Shown one piece after another: positions 9,653 through 21,288 of a stretch of 64,000 bases of DNA. The notes beneath the pieces are model-generated. The model ran no database searches and was not told the origin of the DNA. It was given only the letters and a program-made list of their open reading frames with translations. The stretch is from Mesostigma viride (Eukaryota; Streptophyta; Mesostigmatophyceae; Mesostigmatales; Mesostigmataceae): assembly GCA_009746045.1 (NCBI GenBank), contig RPFO01001175.1:21001-85000 (forward strand), read 5' to 3'. The first letter of the stretch is position 1. Each line of letters opens with the position of its first letter. Both the position numbers and the translations under genes were made by a program.

Positions 9653-12568
9653 CGTGGAGGCCTTTGAGGCCACGGAACGCCCATTGTGCTTTCATGTCTC
9701 CTGGAAAGTAGACCTCCATGCTAACGCCCGTTTCCTCACCATCTATGATCACCGGCAGTTTGTTAATTGTCGGCAAGCCAGTCCGCAACTGCCATATACT
9801 CTTTGCAGTTGGCCTCCAGGTTTTCTCGGTCGTCCCCGCCCTCGAACAAAGCCACGGAGTAGTGGTGCTTGGAGCTGAACCACTCGTCTTCAATCCCGTC
9901 TTCAATCAGGCGGATGACACAGGAGGTAATCGCTGTGTGGCTCTTGTAGATGGTGTGCCCGTCGGCAGAGAAAGCAACGCGGATCTTGATGTTTTTCTTG
10001 TCTCGGAAGCATTTAAGCCCCGGTTTTCTGTTGTACAAGTCCATGACGAGGACCTGGATCAACGTGTAAGTGGAGATAGCGTCACCCTTACTGGCAGCCC
10101 CCCTGCCAGAGCTGAAGATGGGAAATACCTTTTGGGCGGTGGCGTTTTTTTTCTTCTTCGTGCGGAGAAAACGGTTGACGCAAGGGACTAGGGGTCCCAA
10201 AAAGGACTTGAGTTTTCTAAGGGTAAATAGCGAAAAACGTGCATCATCCGCCACATCCACCCAGGCATCCACGTCCTTATTAATTTTCTTCCTGAAGCGT
10301 CTGATAACATTGAGCTTGTCATCGCGCTTTGCCCACGCCGGGAGCGCGGCCCTCAGGTCTTTCGCAGACAGAGAAGTGTTTCCTGCGTGTTCTTCCACAA
10401 CTGCCCTTATAAGGTCTCCACGGGAGGTCACGTTCCTGTCTGCTTTCCCGATATTTGCCTTTTCAAGATCGATCAACACCTCCATCGCGGTGTTCACCAC
10501 CTTAAAGCATCCCCAGTAGGCTTCCTTGATGCCGGCCCGCAGCGCGTCCCGCTCATTGTCGTGGGTCCTGCTGTTTGATGTTACTCCTTTACTGTCCTTC
10601 CTGCGGCGTGCATGTTGAATGCGTTGTACTACCGCTGGCAACAAGCATACCTCACACTTGCACTTTGGTGCTGCTGCCTTCCGGGTCCGCGCAGCTGCGC
10701 TTTTTGATGCTGCGGTGGCCAAACATGTCCGAGGCGCTGGACATGCGCCTGCCGTGGTGTGGCTGCCAAAGGCGGGACGCGCACCTGCCCTGCCAGGTAA
10801 GGTCTGGGCAGCTGCCCTCGTGTATGTCATGTTGGACGCAATACGGAATCCCGTTGCGCCGGCAGTGATTCCGCGTGAGCCCGACGCGGTACCAGTAGCA
10901 TGAGCAGTGGCGTGCGGCCCCCCCGCATGCGCCTGCTCCCCCCCTCGCGCGCTGACGTCCTTGCCGCAGGGCTGACTGCCGCCGCCCCCCCGCCCCCCCG
11001 CCTGCGGCTGCTGCCCCCCCACGCGCGTTGACGGCCTTGCCGCCGCGCTTGCCGCGCGCGCAGGGCTACCTGCCGCCGCCCCCCCGCCTGCGCGTGCTGC
11101 CCCCCACGCCTGTTGATGTCCTTGCCGCCACGCTTGCCGCGGGCGCAGGGCTGACTGCCGCCGCCCCCCGCCCCCCCGCCTGCGCCTGCTGCCCACCCAC
11201 GCGCGTTGACAGCCTTGCCGCAGGGCTGACTGCCGCCGGCCCCGCCTGCACGTGCTGGCCCCACACGCGCGGTGGCGTCCCTTTCCCCGTCGCCGCGCTT
11301 GCCGCGCGCGCAGGGCTAGCTGCCGCCGCCCCCCCGCCCCACCGCCTGCGCCTGCTGCCCCCCCTTGCGCGGTGGCGTCCTTGCCGCAGAGCTGACTGCC
11401 GCCGGCCCCGTCTGCACGTGCTGGCCCCACACGCGCGGTGGCGTCCCTTTCCCCGTCGCCGCGCTTGCCGCGCGCGCAGGGCTAGCTGCCGCCGCCCCCC
11501 CCGCCCCCCCCACCTGCGCCTGCTGCCCCCCCACGCCTGTTGATGTCCTTGCCGCCACGCTTGCCGCGGGTGCAGGGCTGACTGCCTCCGGCCCCGCCCC
11601 CCCCCCTTGCGCCTGCTGCCCCCCACGCGCGTTGACGGCCTTGCCGCAGGGCTGACTGCCGCTGTCCCCCCGCCTGCACGTGCTGGCCCCACACGCGCGG
11701 TGGCGTCCCTTTCCCCGTCGCCACGCTTGCCGCGCGCGCAGGGCTAGCTGCCGCCGCCCCCCCCGCCCCTACCGCCTGCGCCTGCTGCCCCCCCTTGCGC
11801 GGTGGCGTCCTTGCCGCAGGGCTGACTGCCGCCGGCCCCGTCTGCACGTGCTGGCCCCACACGCGCGGTGGCGTCCCTTTCCCCGTCGCCGCGCTTGCCG
11901 CACGCGCAGGGCTAGCTGCCGCCGCCCCCCCCCCCCCCCGCCTGCGCCTGCTGCCCCCCCACGTGTGTTGACATCCTTGGCGCAGGGCTGACTGCCGCCG
12001 CCCCCCCCGCCTGCACGTGCTGCCCCCCAAACACACTTGCAGGTTGCGCACCTTCCACTGAGGCTTCGCCCTGCCGTGCCACATGTGCGCTGCCACTCCC
12101 CGGTGTGATCGGCGTGGGGTTGGATGATGCGGCCCTGTCTAGGGCTTCATTAAGAGCTCGAGGAAGTACAGGGGTGCGCGTAATGTTGGCATGGGATGGA
12201 GTACGGTTGTGGTCAGCACGGGTTGCCATGCCATGCGTTGATTTCCTCCCTGCGGAGACCGGCCCACCATCGTTGCGTTCTTGGGGGGCTTCCCCGGGCG
12301 TTTTGGCAGGGGTGCCACAACCTTCCCTGTTCAGCTGTAGCCGTAGTTCAGCGATTTCGCGCTGGAGGTCTTGAATAATAGCCACCAGAGCATTGGTGAT
12401 ATTGCCCAGGAGAAATGCTTTGAGCAGGGACGTCAGCTGACCTTCGCCCTCCCCATCTTTCTTACTAGTCAACCCCAAGTTTTTGGCCAGCTCCATCCCA
12501 TCTTTCATCATTTTCTTGCTGATACCGCCCAGATGGAATTTTTCTGCCATGCTGTCATGTCCTTCCAT
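9653..12568 (-). pseudogene. Transposase-like gene, 5' part (split by the LTR element)
   Basis: The likely start is ATG at 12568 (MEGHDSMAEKF). A coiled-coil-like helix (AIIQDLQREIAELRLQL) follows, then a long Gly/Ala/Arg/Gln tract encoded by the 10915-12030 minisatellite. The conserved core comes next: a KCKCEVC cluster, a basic helical region, a first acidic motif (VAFSADGHTI) and EVYFPGDMKAQWAFRGLKG just before the LTR junction. Near 9775 the frame changes between DWLADN-stop and INKLPVIIDG, a one-base lesion. With 4068-4993 this makes one gene interrupted by a 4.65-kb retrotransposon. The pattern resembles RNase H-fold transposases of uncharacterised families; superfamily unassigned. Confidence 0.65.
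10915..12030 (-). repeat. GC-rich minisatellite inside the transposase-like gene
   Basis: Imperfect tandem modules alternating CTGCCGCCGCCCCCC, GCCTGCGCCTGCTGCCC and ACGCGCGTTGACGGCCTTG-like blocks, in units of about 90-200 bp. On the minus strand they encode Gly/Ala/Arg-rich sequence such as GGQQAQAGG and SPAARAS. The frame is not kept through the array, so the encoded length probably varies between copies. Confidence 0.85.
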
Positions 12569-13674
12569 GGCACATGTCGCAAGCAGAAATATCCGGCAGC
12601 CTGCAAAATTGCAATTTTGGAACTTAGAGGAAGTAAACGGGATAAAGAAACTGAGCAGGCATGTGAATAGATGCAGCATGTGTCCTGCTCTTTGCCCAAA
12701 TTGATTTTTAGGTATGATCCATCATGGTGGTGTAGGTGCACCTTGTGCACCCAGAGTAGGTGGCAGTTTACATCCTCCACCTGCAGGTTGTAGCCCAGAC
12801 TGTATTAAAAACCCATATGCCCCTTCTCAGGGATTTGTGTTACATATGCTCCCACTGAGCTATGTTCTTAATTGACTAACTAATTAATTGCCCTACATGA
12901 AGCTCCCTAAAGCTCTGTGTCAAACATAAAGCATGTGTGCAGCCAGAGACTTGGTTATGCAGGGCTGGTGTGTGCGTATGCCCCTTCTCAGGGATATGTG
13001 CTACATGTCTGGTTGTCTCCTTGAAATGTACTCCTGGGCAAAGGAGATATGCATGTTCCAAGTTAATTTAATTTAATGAAAGTAAATGTAAACCCTAAAT
13101 GAACCAACGCGAATGCCACTCATCTTTAATGAAGTGATATACATTAAACAATATAGTTATTAATCTATCTATATGTATTAAAAATATAATTACTTACAGC
13201 AGAGTGAAATAATATCTATCTATATGTATTTATTTTTGATATATGTATAGGAGACAACCAGTGCATACATCGTCCATTTGATGTATACCGGCGCCTCGAT
13301 AAATGTGTTCCAAGCCTAGCTGTGGGCTCTGGACCATGGGGTGCACCCCGGCAACGTGGCAGTTTACACCCAATCAGCCTGATACCGGCCTGATATATGC
13401 CCTGCAAGGAATATGTGCTACATAATCTCCCAACGGAGTCATGTTGTAATTTAATTTTTTTAAATTTACTGTGCCCTGCGCTGGTGTGACACGCCCTATA
13501 CTAATAATATATCTTGTTGTCTCCTTCACATCAAATTTTTCCCGCGGAGAGCCGGCCGGAAAAATCTTTCCGACTTGCCCGACTGAGCTGGACGGTACGG
13601 ACCAAATTTCGGTGCAAATTGTGGCCAAAAAGCTATGTCGGCTGATTTAATGGCGGTGACCTTGATGGAGGCAT
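12569..13674. other. Intergenic, diverged repeat remnants
   Basis: AT-richer sequence without a credible gene. It holds three diverged copies of a segment like ATGCCCCTTCTCAGGG followed by TGTGCTACAT (about 12818, 12976 and 13395), two GTGCACC..GTGGCAGTTTACA segments (12741, 13350) and GGTTGTCTCCTT-type motifs (13012, 13245 inverted, 13512). Confidence 0.6.
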
Positions 13675-13678
13675 TTAA

Positions 13679-14960
13679 CCCCTCAACCGTCTTTGACTCG
13701 TGACTAAAATGAGTCACGAGTTGCACAGTATGCCACAGGTGCCCCCATTCAGCCTAATTATTTTTTCTAGACCATACTAGGAACCAAGCATAACCATATT
13801 AGGGCCCACCTGGGGGTATAGTGGGTGGTCCCAGTGCTAGCCCCCCCTGCTCTATAAATAGCCCCCCCTCAGGGGGGTACGGTGAGTGTGCGCGGTGACA
13901 CCCTTATAATGGATGATAGACCCCTTTCCTCAATGAGTTGACCCTGGGGTTGGTTTTGTAGATAGATTTTTTAGTTAGGATGGGATACAAACACTAAAAA
14001 TTGTAACTCCCCCAGGGACCCATCAGCTGGTGCTAAAAATAACTGGTGACTATTTTGAGTCGCGAGTTTTTGGGGGGCTAAAATAGGCATCCTAGTGCAG
14101 TTTTGAACATGGAAACGATAGGTAAGCATGGAGTATGGGCAAACATGCATGCTAACACTTATTCCAACCTGTGTGCCACCAATACCTGCCATAACCACTG
14201 CAGGTCCCTGCCGGATATGATTGGAGACGACTACGCGCGGGCCGCGAGTACGGGGTTCACAACCTTATCATGCATGATGGAGCACGTATACCTTGGATTT
14301 CACCCTAGTATTTCAGGGGGGACTGCAACTGTACCCAAGCACTACATCCAAACACTTACATGTCTTGTTTCACCCAGGGACCCACAAGATAATGCTAAAA
14401 ATAGCTGGTGACTATTTTGAGTCACCAGTTTGGGGGGGGCTAGAATAAACATCCTAGTGCAGTTTTGAACATGGAAATGATAGGTAAGCATGAAACATGC
14501 ATGATTATGTTTATTCCAGCCTATGTGGCACAAATATATGCCACAATAAGCGTAAATGCTTGCAGACCCGCTGATACTGTGGTACTTATTTTTACATGCA
14601 TGATGGACCTTGCACACAAAGTCAAAACATCCCAGCACTCCTAGATAAATTAGTGACCAAGGGACCATGCATGCAGTAACACTGAAAATTGCCAACTAGA
14701 AATAGGTGGCACTGTGACCATCACGGAGCAGATTTTCAAACTGCACAAGTTATGCATAAACATGAAAGCTAATAAGACATGACCATGAAACAATAACCCA
14801 TGCAGGCTAACAACATGAAACCAAATAACACATGCACAGGTGGGTCCATGAAACAATAACACACACTTCAAACCATGCCGGCCCATGGTGATACACGGCG
14901 CGCATGAGCGCGGGCAGGAAAGGCCAAATGCCATGCCACGTAGGCAACAAATGCTAGCAT
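13679..14960. other. Non-coding left part of the piggyBac-like element, with direct repeats
   Basis: Subterminal sequence shared with the 56-kb derivative (13679 to about 14060). A module of about 130 bp (CAGGGACCCA...ACTATTTTGAGTC...CATCCTAGTGCAGTT) occurs at about 14009-14140 and again at 14374-14500. No ORF looks genuine. Confidence 0.7.
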
Positions 14961-14962
14961 TC

Positions 14963-15322
14963 TTAGTCAGCCTCCGTAGGACTATATCCCAGGCGGACAT
15001 GCTCCGCCCTGAGATGGCGGCGCCGCGCCACCCCCTTGAGCTTCCGGGTGGTGGCTGCTGCCCCCCTCGTGGTAGTGGCGCCCTTGAAATTCTTGGCGCA
15101 TTCGCCACGCTGGGAGAGGCGCTGCCATACCCGCTGCTTCGTCACGTTGAAGTCCAGCCCCTCCACCTGCCCGGAGTGGAAGAGGCCGAAGCAGTTCCGC
15201 TCGCTGTTGCTGCAGAACGCCATGTCACAGTGCTCGCACATGACCGAGGTCTTGTGCTTCCTGCCTTGCGCGCAGCACAGTTGGCACAGCACCTGCTCCA
15301 CCCAGAAATTTGCCCATCTCAT
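14963..15322 (-). pseudogene. piggyBac transposase C-terminal Cys-rich domain
   Basis: Contains a cross-brace cysteine pattern, CQLC...TSVMCEHCDMAFC...CFGLFH, typical of the C-terminal zinc-binding domain of piggyBac transposases, followed by a basic tail. It follows directly on the truncated N-terminal half in another frame near 15310, so an internal deletion has fused the two ends of the gene. Confidence 0.75.
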
Positions 15323-16226
15323 GCATTGTTAAGGGGTGCCACTCACGCTCACCTGGCTTGCCCGCCCCCTTGAGCTCAGCATAGTCGTTGGTCTCCTTGA
15401 CAATCTTGGCCACGACATCACGTTGGGACCAGAAAAGGGAGAACAGCCCGAGGGGCCCAAACTTGAGCTGGGCAGGGGAAAGGTTTTGATAGCAGGCGGT
15501 ACCCGTCATCGGCGACAGCACCGGAGTATCGGGAAAAGGAAACACACCTGGCTTGCCGAAACCAGATTTCCAGACAGTCTCGGCTGGCTCCTCAGTGGCA
15601 GGAGTGTCGTTAGGAAAAAACGAATCATCGAGCTCAGCCTCACCGCTCGGCACCGGACCCTCCGCACCCTTCTGGTAAACAAAGTCGTCATCGGAAGCGT
15701 CCGAGACAACGCTCTCGCTGGCCGCCGCCTTGGTCTGACGGCGCCTTTTCGGGGCGTGGCTGATGGCTGGGTTCTTCTTCGGGTTGCCGACAGCGCGCTT
15801 CCCCGGCTCGCGTCGCTTGACCGGTGTGGGCAGCTCGATATCCTCGGATTTGTCGTCGTCGTCCTCGCCGGCGTCAGAATCGCTATCCTGGCCCTGCTCG
15901 CTATCATCGTCACTGCTACCTGCCGTTGGGACCTTCCTGGCTGCGCATTCTTTCACTAGAGCTTCGTACTCATCTGAGCTGCACGAATATATGAAAATCT
16001 GCTCACGGGTGAATGGGTACGTGAGCTTGTCGTCCGGGAAATAGCACCGTGCACCATCTCCGGACCTGTTCACTGTCACTACCTTGCCCGGCAAACGTAC
16101 CTCGCTGTGTTTTTCCCCATACTGCTCTATCGCCCAGTCTAGTCCGAATTTTTCCACAGGCACTGCCATGAAAATGCCCTTCTTTACCTTGAAAGTCCGT
16201 ATATCTGCCTGCATTTCGTCCGCCAT
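15225..16226 (-). pseudogene. piggyBac transposase N-terminal half
   Basis: ATG at 16226. An acidic Ser/Asp/Glu-rich N-terminal region (residues about 105-215) with a basic patch (PKRRRQTKA) precedes the start of the DDE_Tnp_1_7-type domain: LFWSQRDVVAKIVKETNDYAE and WHPLTMHEMGKFLG near residues 265-310. After FLGG the frame runs into sequence that belongs to the C-terminal domain. The catalytic Asp residues are therefore missing and the protein cannot transpose DNA by itself; it may retain end-binding parts. Confidence 0.75.
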
Positions 16227-16537
16227 GTCTACGTCCGCGCTCCCCCCTTTTTTCGCATCCTTCGTTTTCGTACGTTTTTGTCAATTTTTTTTACCGCCCA
16301 AACCTGCATGCACCAGGGTACCCTGTTGACTTTGACCAGGGTTTCCACCCTGATACGGTGGTCAAATACGGTCAGACAAGTGTCCTACGGATAGAGTGAA
16401 TCTAGATCTTTTCGGTGGTCTAGTTGGTTCCCGCCAAAACCTTCCCGCCAAATCCCTACAGGGCGCACAAACTCATGCCGAATGTGAGGCATGAGAAAAA
16501 CTCGCAGTCGAAAATCGGCACGAGGACGGTTTAGGGG

Positions 16538-16937
16538 TTAAGCATTATTAACGCTGGAAAATTTTGCTCCACATGATCCGAGATGTGCGATCGCTCATGA
16601 TATTTTTTTTTCTATTTTACCGACGTGCTGCAAGCTGAAAAAAATATTCGCGCGGGGGTGGGTACGAGCCTGCCGACCCTTTTGCGGGCTGCTGTCCGCA
16701 GATGCAAAAAAGTACACCATCGCGGTAGCCCAGCCTCCACGGGGCTCGCGTGCGATAAGAGCGAATTTCTCTTCGTTGGTAAGTCTATTTTAGCGTTACC
16801 ACGAGCTTTTCCCGAAAAATTTTCAGTTCGGTTAATTTCCTCGTTAAATCTGCTAGTGGGTGCTTCGGAGCTCTAAAAACCCTGAAATCCACCGCCCCCC
16901 CCTCCCCCCGATGCTTCATTGTATTGCTCAGATCATC
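16538..16937. other. Intergenic / possible promoter of the 16938 ORF
   Basis: About 400 bp between the piggyBac end and the next ORF. T-rich stretches and a C-run (16893-16909) but no clear TATA box. Confidence 0.35.
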
Positions 16938-17500
16938 ATGAATTCGACGGAAGGCAACCTGCGCTATTGCTACCGGTGTGACAAGCTACGACGGCGCACC
17001 TCAGATGGCGATCTCACGTATGGCGGCCTGCCCCGCACGATTCACACCAGCAAGTGCGTAAACTGCGACTTAAAGCTGCAGAATTTTTGCGCTGTCAACA
17101 TCCGCCCGTGGCAGGTCTTGTACAATCTTAAGGCGGCTGCTGCCATGGGATGGAAACCGTTTGCGAACAAATATTTTGTTATCTCTCCTTGCCCCCGTGA
17201 GGCGTTTGATACAATGTTCAAGCACGTAGGGGAGGGCGCAGCCGATCAGCCGCAGGGAAGGTGCCATGGCAACTTCAAGGAAAATGCAACGAAGGCCAAG
17301 CGCGTGTTAACGGATTTTAACGTAATAGAATACCTGTTGAGGGAAGGTGACACCAGCAAGGTAGCCACAGTGTGGGCAGGGGCTAGGGTGATGGTGGATA
17401 GCACTCTTTCTGTTATTGTGCCCCCCTTAACAGCCACCTGGGCATCCACTTCCCATGGAGAGTGCTCCCTTAAGATAACATTTTCTACCATGGTCATGCC
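16938..17500 (+). CDS. Unrecognised Cys-rich protein, 5' coding part
   Basis: From ATG 16938 (MNSTEGNLRYCYRCDKL) the frame encodes two CxxC pairs (CYRC and CVNCDLKLQNFC) that could form a zinc site, then a helical region (FVISPCPREAFDTMFKHVG) and a basic segment. The frame stays open into the minisatellite, but the repeat's unit is not a multiple of three, so true coding probably ends before about 17400; AAG-GTAGCC near 17361 is a possible splice donor. Function unknown. Confidence 0.45.
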
Positions 17501-18861
17501 CCCCCTCACACCCACGCATGCATGCCAGCCCCCCCCACACCCACGCATGCATGCCAGCCTCCCCCCACACCCACGCATGCATGCCAGCCCCCGCCACACC
17601 CACGCATGCATGCCAGCTCCCCCCCACACCCACACATGCATGCCAGCCCCCCCCAACACCCACGCATGCATGCTAGCCCCCCCCACACCCACACATGCAT
17701 GCCAGCCCCCCCCACACCCACGCATGCATGCCAGCCTTCCCACACACCCACGCATGCATGCCTGCCCCCCCCACACCCACGCATGCATGCCAGCCCCCCT
17801 ACCCACACCCACGCATGCATGGCAGCCCCCCCACACCCACGCACGCATGCCAGCCTCCCCACACACCCACGCATGCATGCTAGCCCCCCCCCCCCACACG
17901 CATGCATGCCAGCCCCCCCCCACACCCACACATGCATGCCAGCCCCCCCCACATTCATGCACGCATGCCAGCCCCCCCCCACACCCACGCATGCATGCCA
18001 GCCCCCACCCACACCCGCGCATGCATGCATGCCAGCCCCGCCCCACACCCACGAATGCATGCCAGCCCCCCCACACCCACGCATGCATGCCAGCTCCCCC
18101 ACACTGGCCACACACCCACGCATGCATGCCAGCCCCCTCCCCCACCCACGCGTGCATGCTAGCCCCCCCCACACCCACGCATGCATGCCAGCCCCCCCCA
18201 CACCCACGCATGCATGCCAACCCCCCCCACACCCACGCATGCATGCCAGCCCCCCCCACACCCACGCATGCATGCCAGCCCCCGCCACACCCACGCATGC
18301 ATGCAAGCCCCCCCAGACACCCACGCATGCATGCCAGCCCCCCCCCACACCCACGCATTCATGCCAGCCCCCCCCACACCCACGCATTCATGCCAGCCCC
18401 CCCCCACACCCACGCATGCATGCTAGCCCCCCCCACACCCACGCATGCATGCCAGCCCCCCCGCACACCCACGCATGCATACCAGCCCCCCCAGACACCC
18501 ACGCATGCATGCCAGCCCCCCCCCACACCCACGCATTCATGCCAGCTCCCCCCCACACCCACGCATGCATGCATGCCCCCCCCACACCCACGCATGCATG
18601 CCAGCCCCCCCCCCACACGCATGCATGCCAGCTCCCCCTCCCCCCCACGCATGCATGCCAGCCCCCCCAGACACCCACGCATGCATGCCAGCCCCCCCCA
18701 CACCCAGGCATGCATGCCAGCCCCCCCCACACCCACGTATGCATGCCAGCTCCCCACCACACCCACACATTGCATGCCAGCCCCCCCCCCACACCCACGC
18801 ATGCATGCCAGCCCCCCCCACACCCACGCATGCATGCCAGCCCCCCCCACATCCACGCATG
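17501..18861. repeat. About 45-copy CATGCATG/C-run minisatellite
   Basis: Unit of about 29-31 bp: CCCACACCCACGCATGCATG followed by CCAGCCCCCCC. The alternating purine-pyrimidine core and the C-runs (pyrimidine strand) make it prone to Z-DNA or quadruplex structures. Length variation is mainly in the C-runs. All six frames are open or nearly so, giving long spurious THACMPAPP-type ORFs. Confidence 0.95.
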
Positions 18862-19072
18862 TGGATGGGCGCCTGGCCTCGAACAAGAAGGGCAAGACCA
18901 AGGGTGTGCTGCTGCAAGTAGTGACAATGGAGCAGCGCAGGACTCAACTAGATCACATGCCAGGCCTCCAGCGCAGCCCAAGTAGGAGAGAGAGGCAGAC
19001 GATAAAGCGGCAGCGGGCTGTACGCTGCATGTTTTATTTACCAAGTGACTGGTGTTTTATGCATAGCTTTTA
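18862..19072 (+). other. Possible coding tail after the minisatellite
   Basis: A Lys-rich frame (SNKKGKTKGVLLQ) continues to a stop at 19071-19073. It could be the 3' exon of the 16938 gene. No acceptor site is decisive. Confidence 0.25.
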
Positions 19073-19073
19073 G

Positions 19074-21025
19074 AACATTTACGAGCTTGTTCACACCTTG
19101 ATTGTACAACTTAGGACATTGTATCATAATTGATGTTGTCAACATCATTCGCCATGTTCAATCCATATAATATGTGTCCAAGTGACCATTAATGCTGCCA
19201 TATGTCAAGTGATGGTATGTTAAACGTTGGTTTAGGAACTGAGATTTGGCATTGTCATCATGACATGGATTCGAATTCAATGTGTGTGCAAGTTTTGGGT
19301 CAAGTGGAATCATATTGGATGCAATCTGCATGATTTGACTTTTGCAAAATGAAAGAAATGAGCAAAAACTGCATTTTTTATGCTATTGACTGTCACAAAT
19401 AGGTCTATAGGTGACCTCAACCTTGGTGCATGCTTTACCTGGCCTTTGTAAATTATGCATTTAAGTTGTGTGCCTTGTTTGAAATGGTTATGGCCCTCTT
19501 GGATGTAAAAAACTAGTGAAATGGTAATAAAATTGACTTTTTATGCTGTCAAACATCACCAACATGTTGAAGGTGGGGTGCAAACTGAGACTTCACAATG
19601 TCATCATGATGGAGGACCATAATTCAGTTTGCATGCAAGTTTCTGGGTCAATGGAATAAAATTTGATGTTGATTGCTTGCCTCCATATGTGCAAAAATGT
19701 CAAAAACCATGTACCTTATGCTGTTATACGTCACAGTTAACCTTGCCAAGGTTGTCCGATGACCCCCAATTTCGGGGGGTAAACACTACCATATATGTGC
19801 TCGCTTGGGCCCAAAACCTGGGTTCGACATGTTTTAGCAAGCCAGTCAAATAATTTTTTGGCCAGAAAGTGCCAAAAAAATTTGATGTGTTGATATATGG
19901 CCGGCATGCAATGTAAGCTCAATCACTGATCTGATCAAATTGATTTGCATTTTCCCAAGTAGTAGTTAGCGTGAGCCGCGAGTTGTCCTCTGTCAAAGAT
20001 GCTAACTAATACTGCTACCTGTGAAGGCAATTACTTACACAAGAGCCCCATACATCGCGGAAGCACTCTAGACTACTCGTGGTTGTGCTGTTGGCATCCT
20101 TATCGATGCTACAACACTGGCTCTGCCTTGCGCACACATCTAGTGTTACGGAAGAAGCCCAACCACCCATTACATCATTAAATCGGAATAGCCAATATCA
20201 ATGACACGGCATATTTTGAGAGCCAATATCAATTGAGAATGAATGGCTGTACCAATGCATGGTAATGCTAGCTGTCCGCTACTCAACCAATAATGCCATG
20301 GCCTTTTACGAATGGCAAGGAAGTTAGAAGTGCTAGTCAACCACGAATAGCCTAACATTTCCACAATCATGGCATACCATCTAGCTAACTAACTAAATAA
20401 TACATGAATGTCATCAAGAGCAAACCCTGGTTGTCACGATCTGGCCATCATTGGTAGGCCACAGTCGTCACCCAAACGGTACTACATGACTTATAATGAT
20501 AGTCTCCCATTTGGCAGAAAAGCAATGAACAGCTCGTGTGGTAAACGGTTCAAGCTTGGCGGTATCTGCAATGGCCATATACACTTGATGAACACGCGGA
20601 CACTTGGATAACGGCAGGCTCGAGCTACCATGGTCCGGATTCTCCCGATTTCTGGCCTGCGCTGGTTGTCTCCTTGATATACACTTGATGGGCAAGATCT
20701 CGATGGGCAGGAAAAAATGTGCACTTACAAGAAACAAGCATGCCAAAAAAAAAAAATCAAACTAGTAATGAAACGGGGGCACTTGGCTCGTTCTTGAATA
20801 CCCAGGGTAGAAACATGCAAGTTTGAACCACTATGTGTGCACACATTGACAGAAATCAATGACCAAGATCACTTCCAAAGGCAATACCAACGGACAACAA
20901 GCTAGGGGCAGGGTAAAAGCTGTCAACGTAGTTGAGGACATCATGGTGTCGTAAGAATTGCAGGCATACATTGCATTGTAAGTACAAAATAGATGAGAAG
21001 CAACTACTTTTCCGCCATAACTTAC
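19074..21025. other. AT-rich intergenic region
   Basis: Nearly 2 kb with only short random ORFs. I see no gene, though further minus-strand exons of the 21-kb gene could be hidden here. At 20630-20680 lies a segment of about 50 bp (TTCTGGCCTGCGCTGGTTGT and flanks) that recurs inverted at 46873-46920. Confidence 0.5.
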
Positions 21026-21170
21026 CTTGTAGTATTGTTGCTGCAGGCTTGACCAGTTGTGACAGAGATGGCATAGTAGGAGGACCTGGGTTACTCTGCA
21101 CGTCCAAAACATTTGAGGAATTACGTTTGGAGACGAAACATGAACCAGTCAAGCATATACCAAGAAAAGC
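21026..21170 (-). CDS. Internal exon with a 2A-like DVQSNPGP motif
   Basis: Bounded by CTTTGCTCAG acceptor and ACAAG-GTAAGT donor; 145 bp, entered in phase 0 and left in phase 1. The frame is open and contains LDVQSNPGPP at 21081-21104 (2A consensus D-V/I-E-x-N-P-G-P, with Gln for Glu). The upstream exon at 21289-21633 also ends in phase 0, so the two join in frame. The rest of the gene is not identified. Confidence 0.45.
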
Positions 21171-21288
21171 CTGAGCAAAGTCACATGTAACTGAAATAAC
21201 ATGCATTTCCCCTAACACAGAAACTAAGCAAATCAACAACTATCACTAATGAAGGGATACGGCAGAAAAGAAATAAGGAAATATTTAC

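Larger units (their letters stand above)
13679..16537 (-). mobile_element. piggyBac-like DNA transposon, internally deleted
   Basis: Bounded by TTAA on both sides (13675-13678 and 16538-16541), the piggyBac target site, with 13-bp imperfect terminal inverted repeats (CCCCTCAACCGTC / GACGGTTTAGGGG). The transposase is on the minus strand but lacks its catalytic middle. The left 1.3 kb is non-coding with a plus-strand TATAAATA at 13853. A short derivative with the same two ends is at 56078-56726. Confidence 0.85.

Noticed and set aside
11028-11991. Plus-strand GC-rich ORFs (Ala/Pro/Cys-rich)
   Set aside because: Shadows of the minisatellite inside the minus-strand transposase-like gene.
13679-14700. 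Solo LTR or promoter of an LTR element near TATAAATA 13853
   Set aside because: TTAA flanks, inverted 13-bp ends and the piggyBac transposase remnants explain the segment as the left end of a DNA transposon.
17246-18985. Long ORFs on both strands encoding THACMPAPP- or GGWHACVGVG-type repeats
   Set aside because: They arise from the 29-31 bp minisatellite, which lacks stops in several frames; unit length varies and is not a multiple of three, so no frame is conserved.
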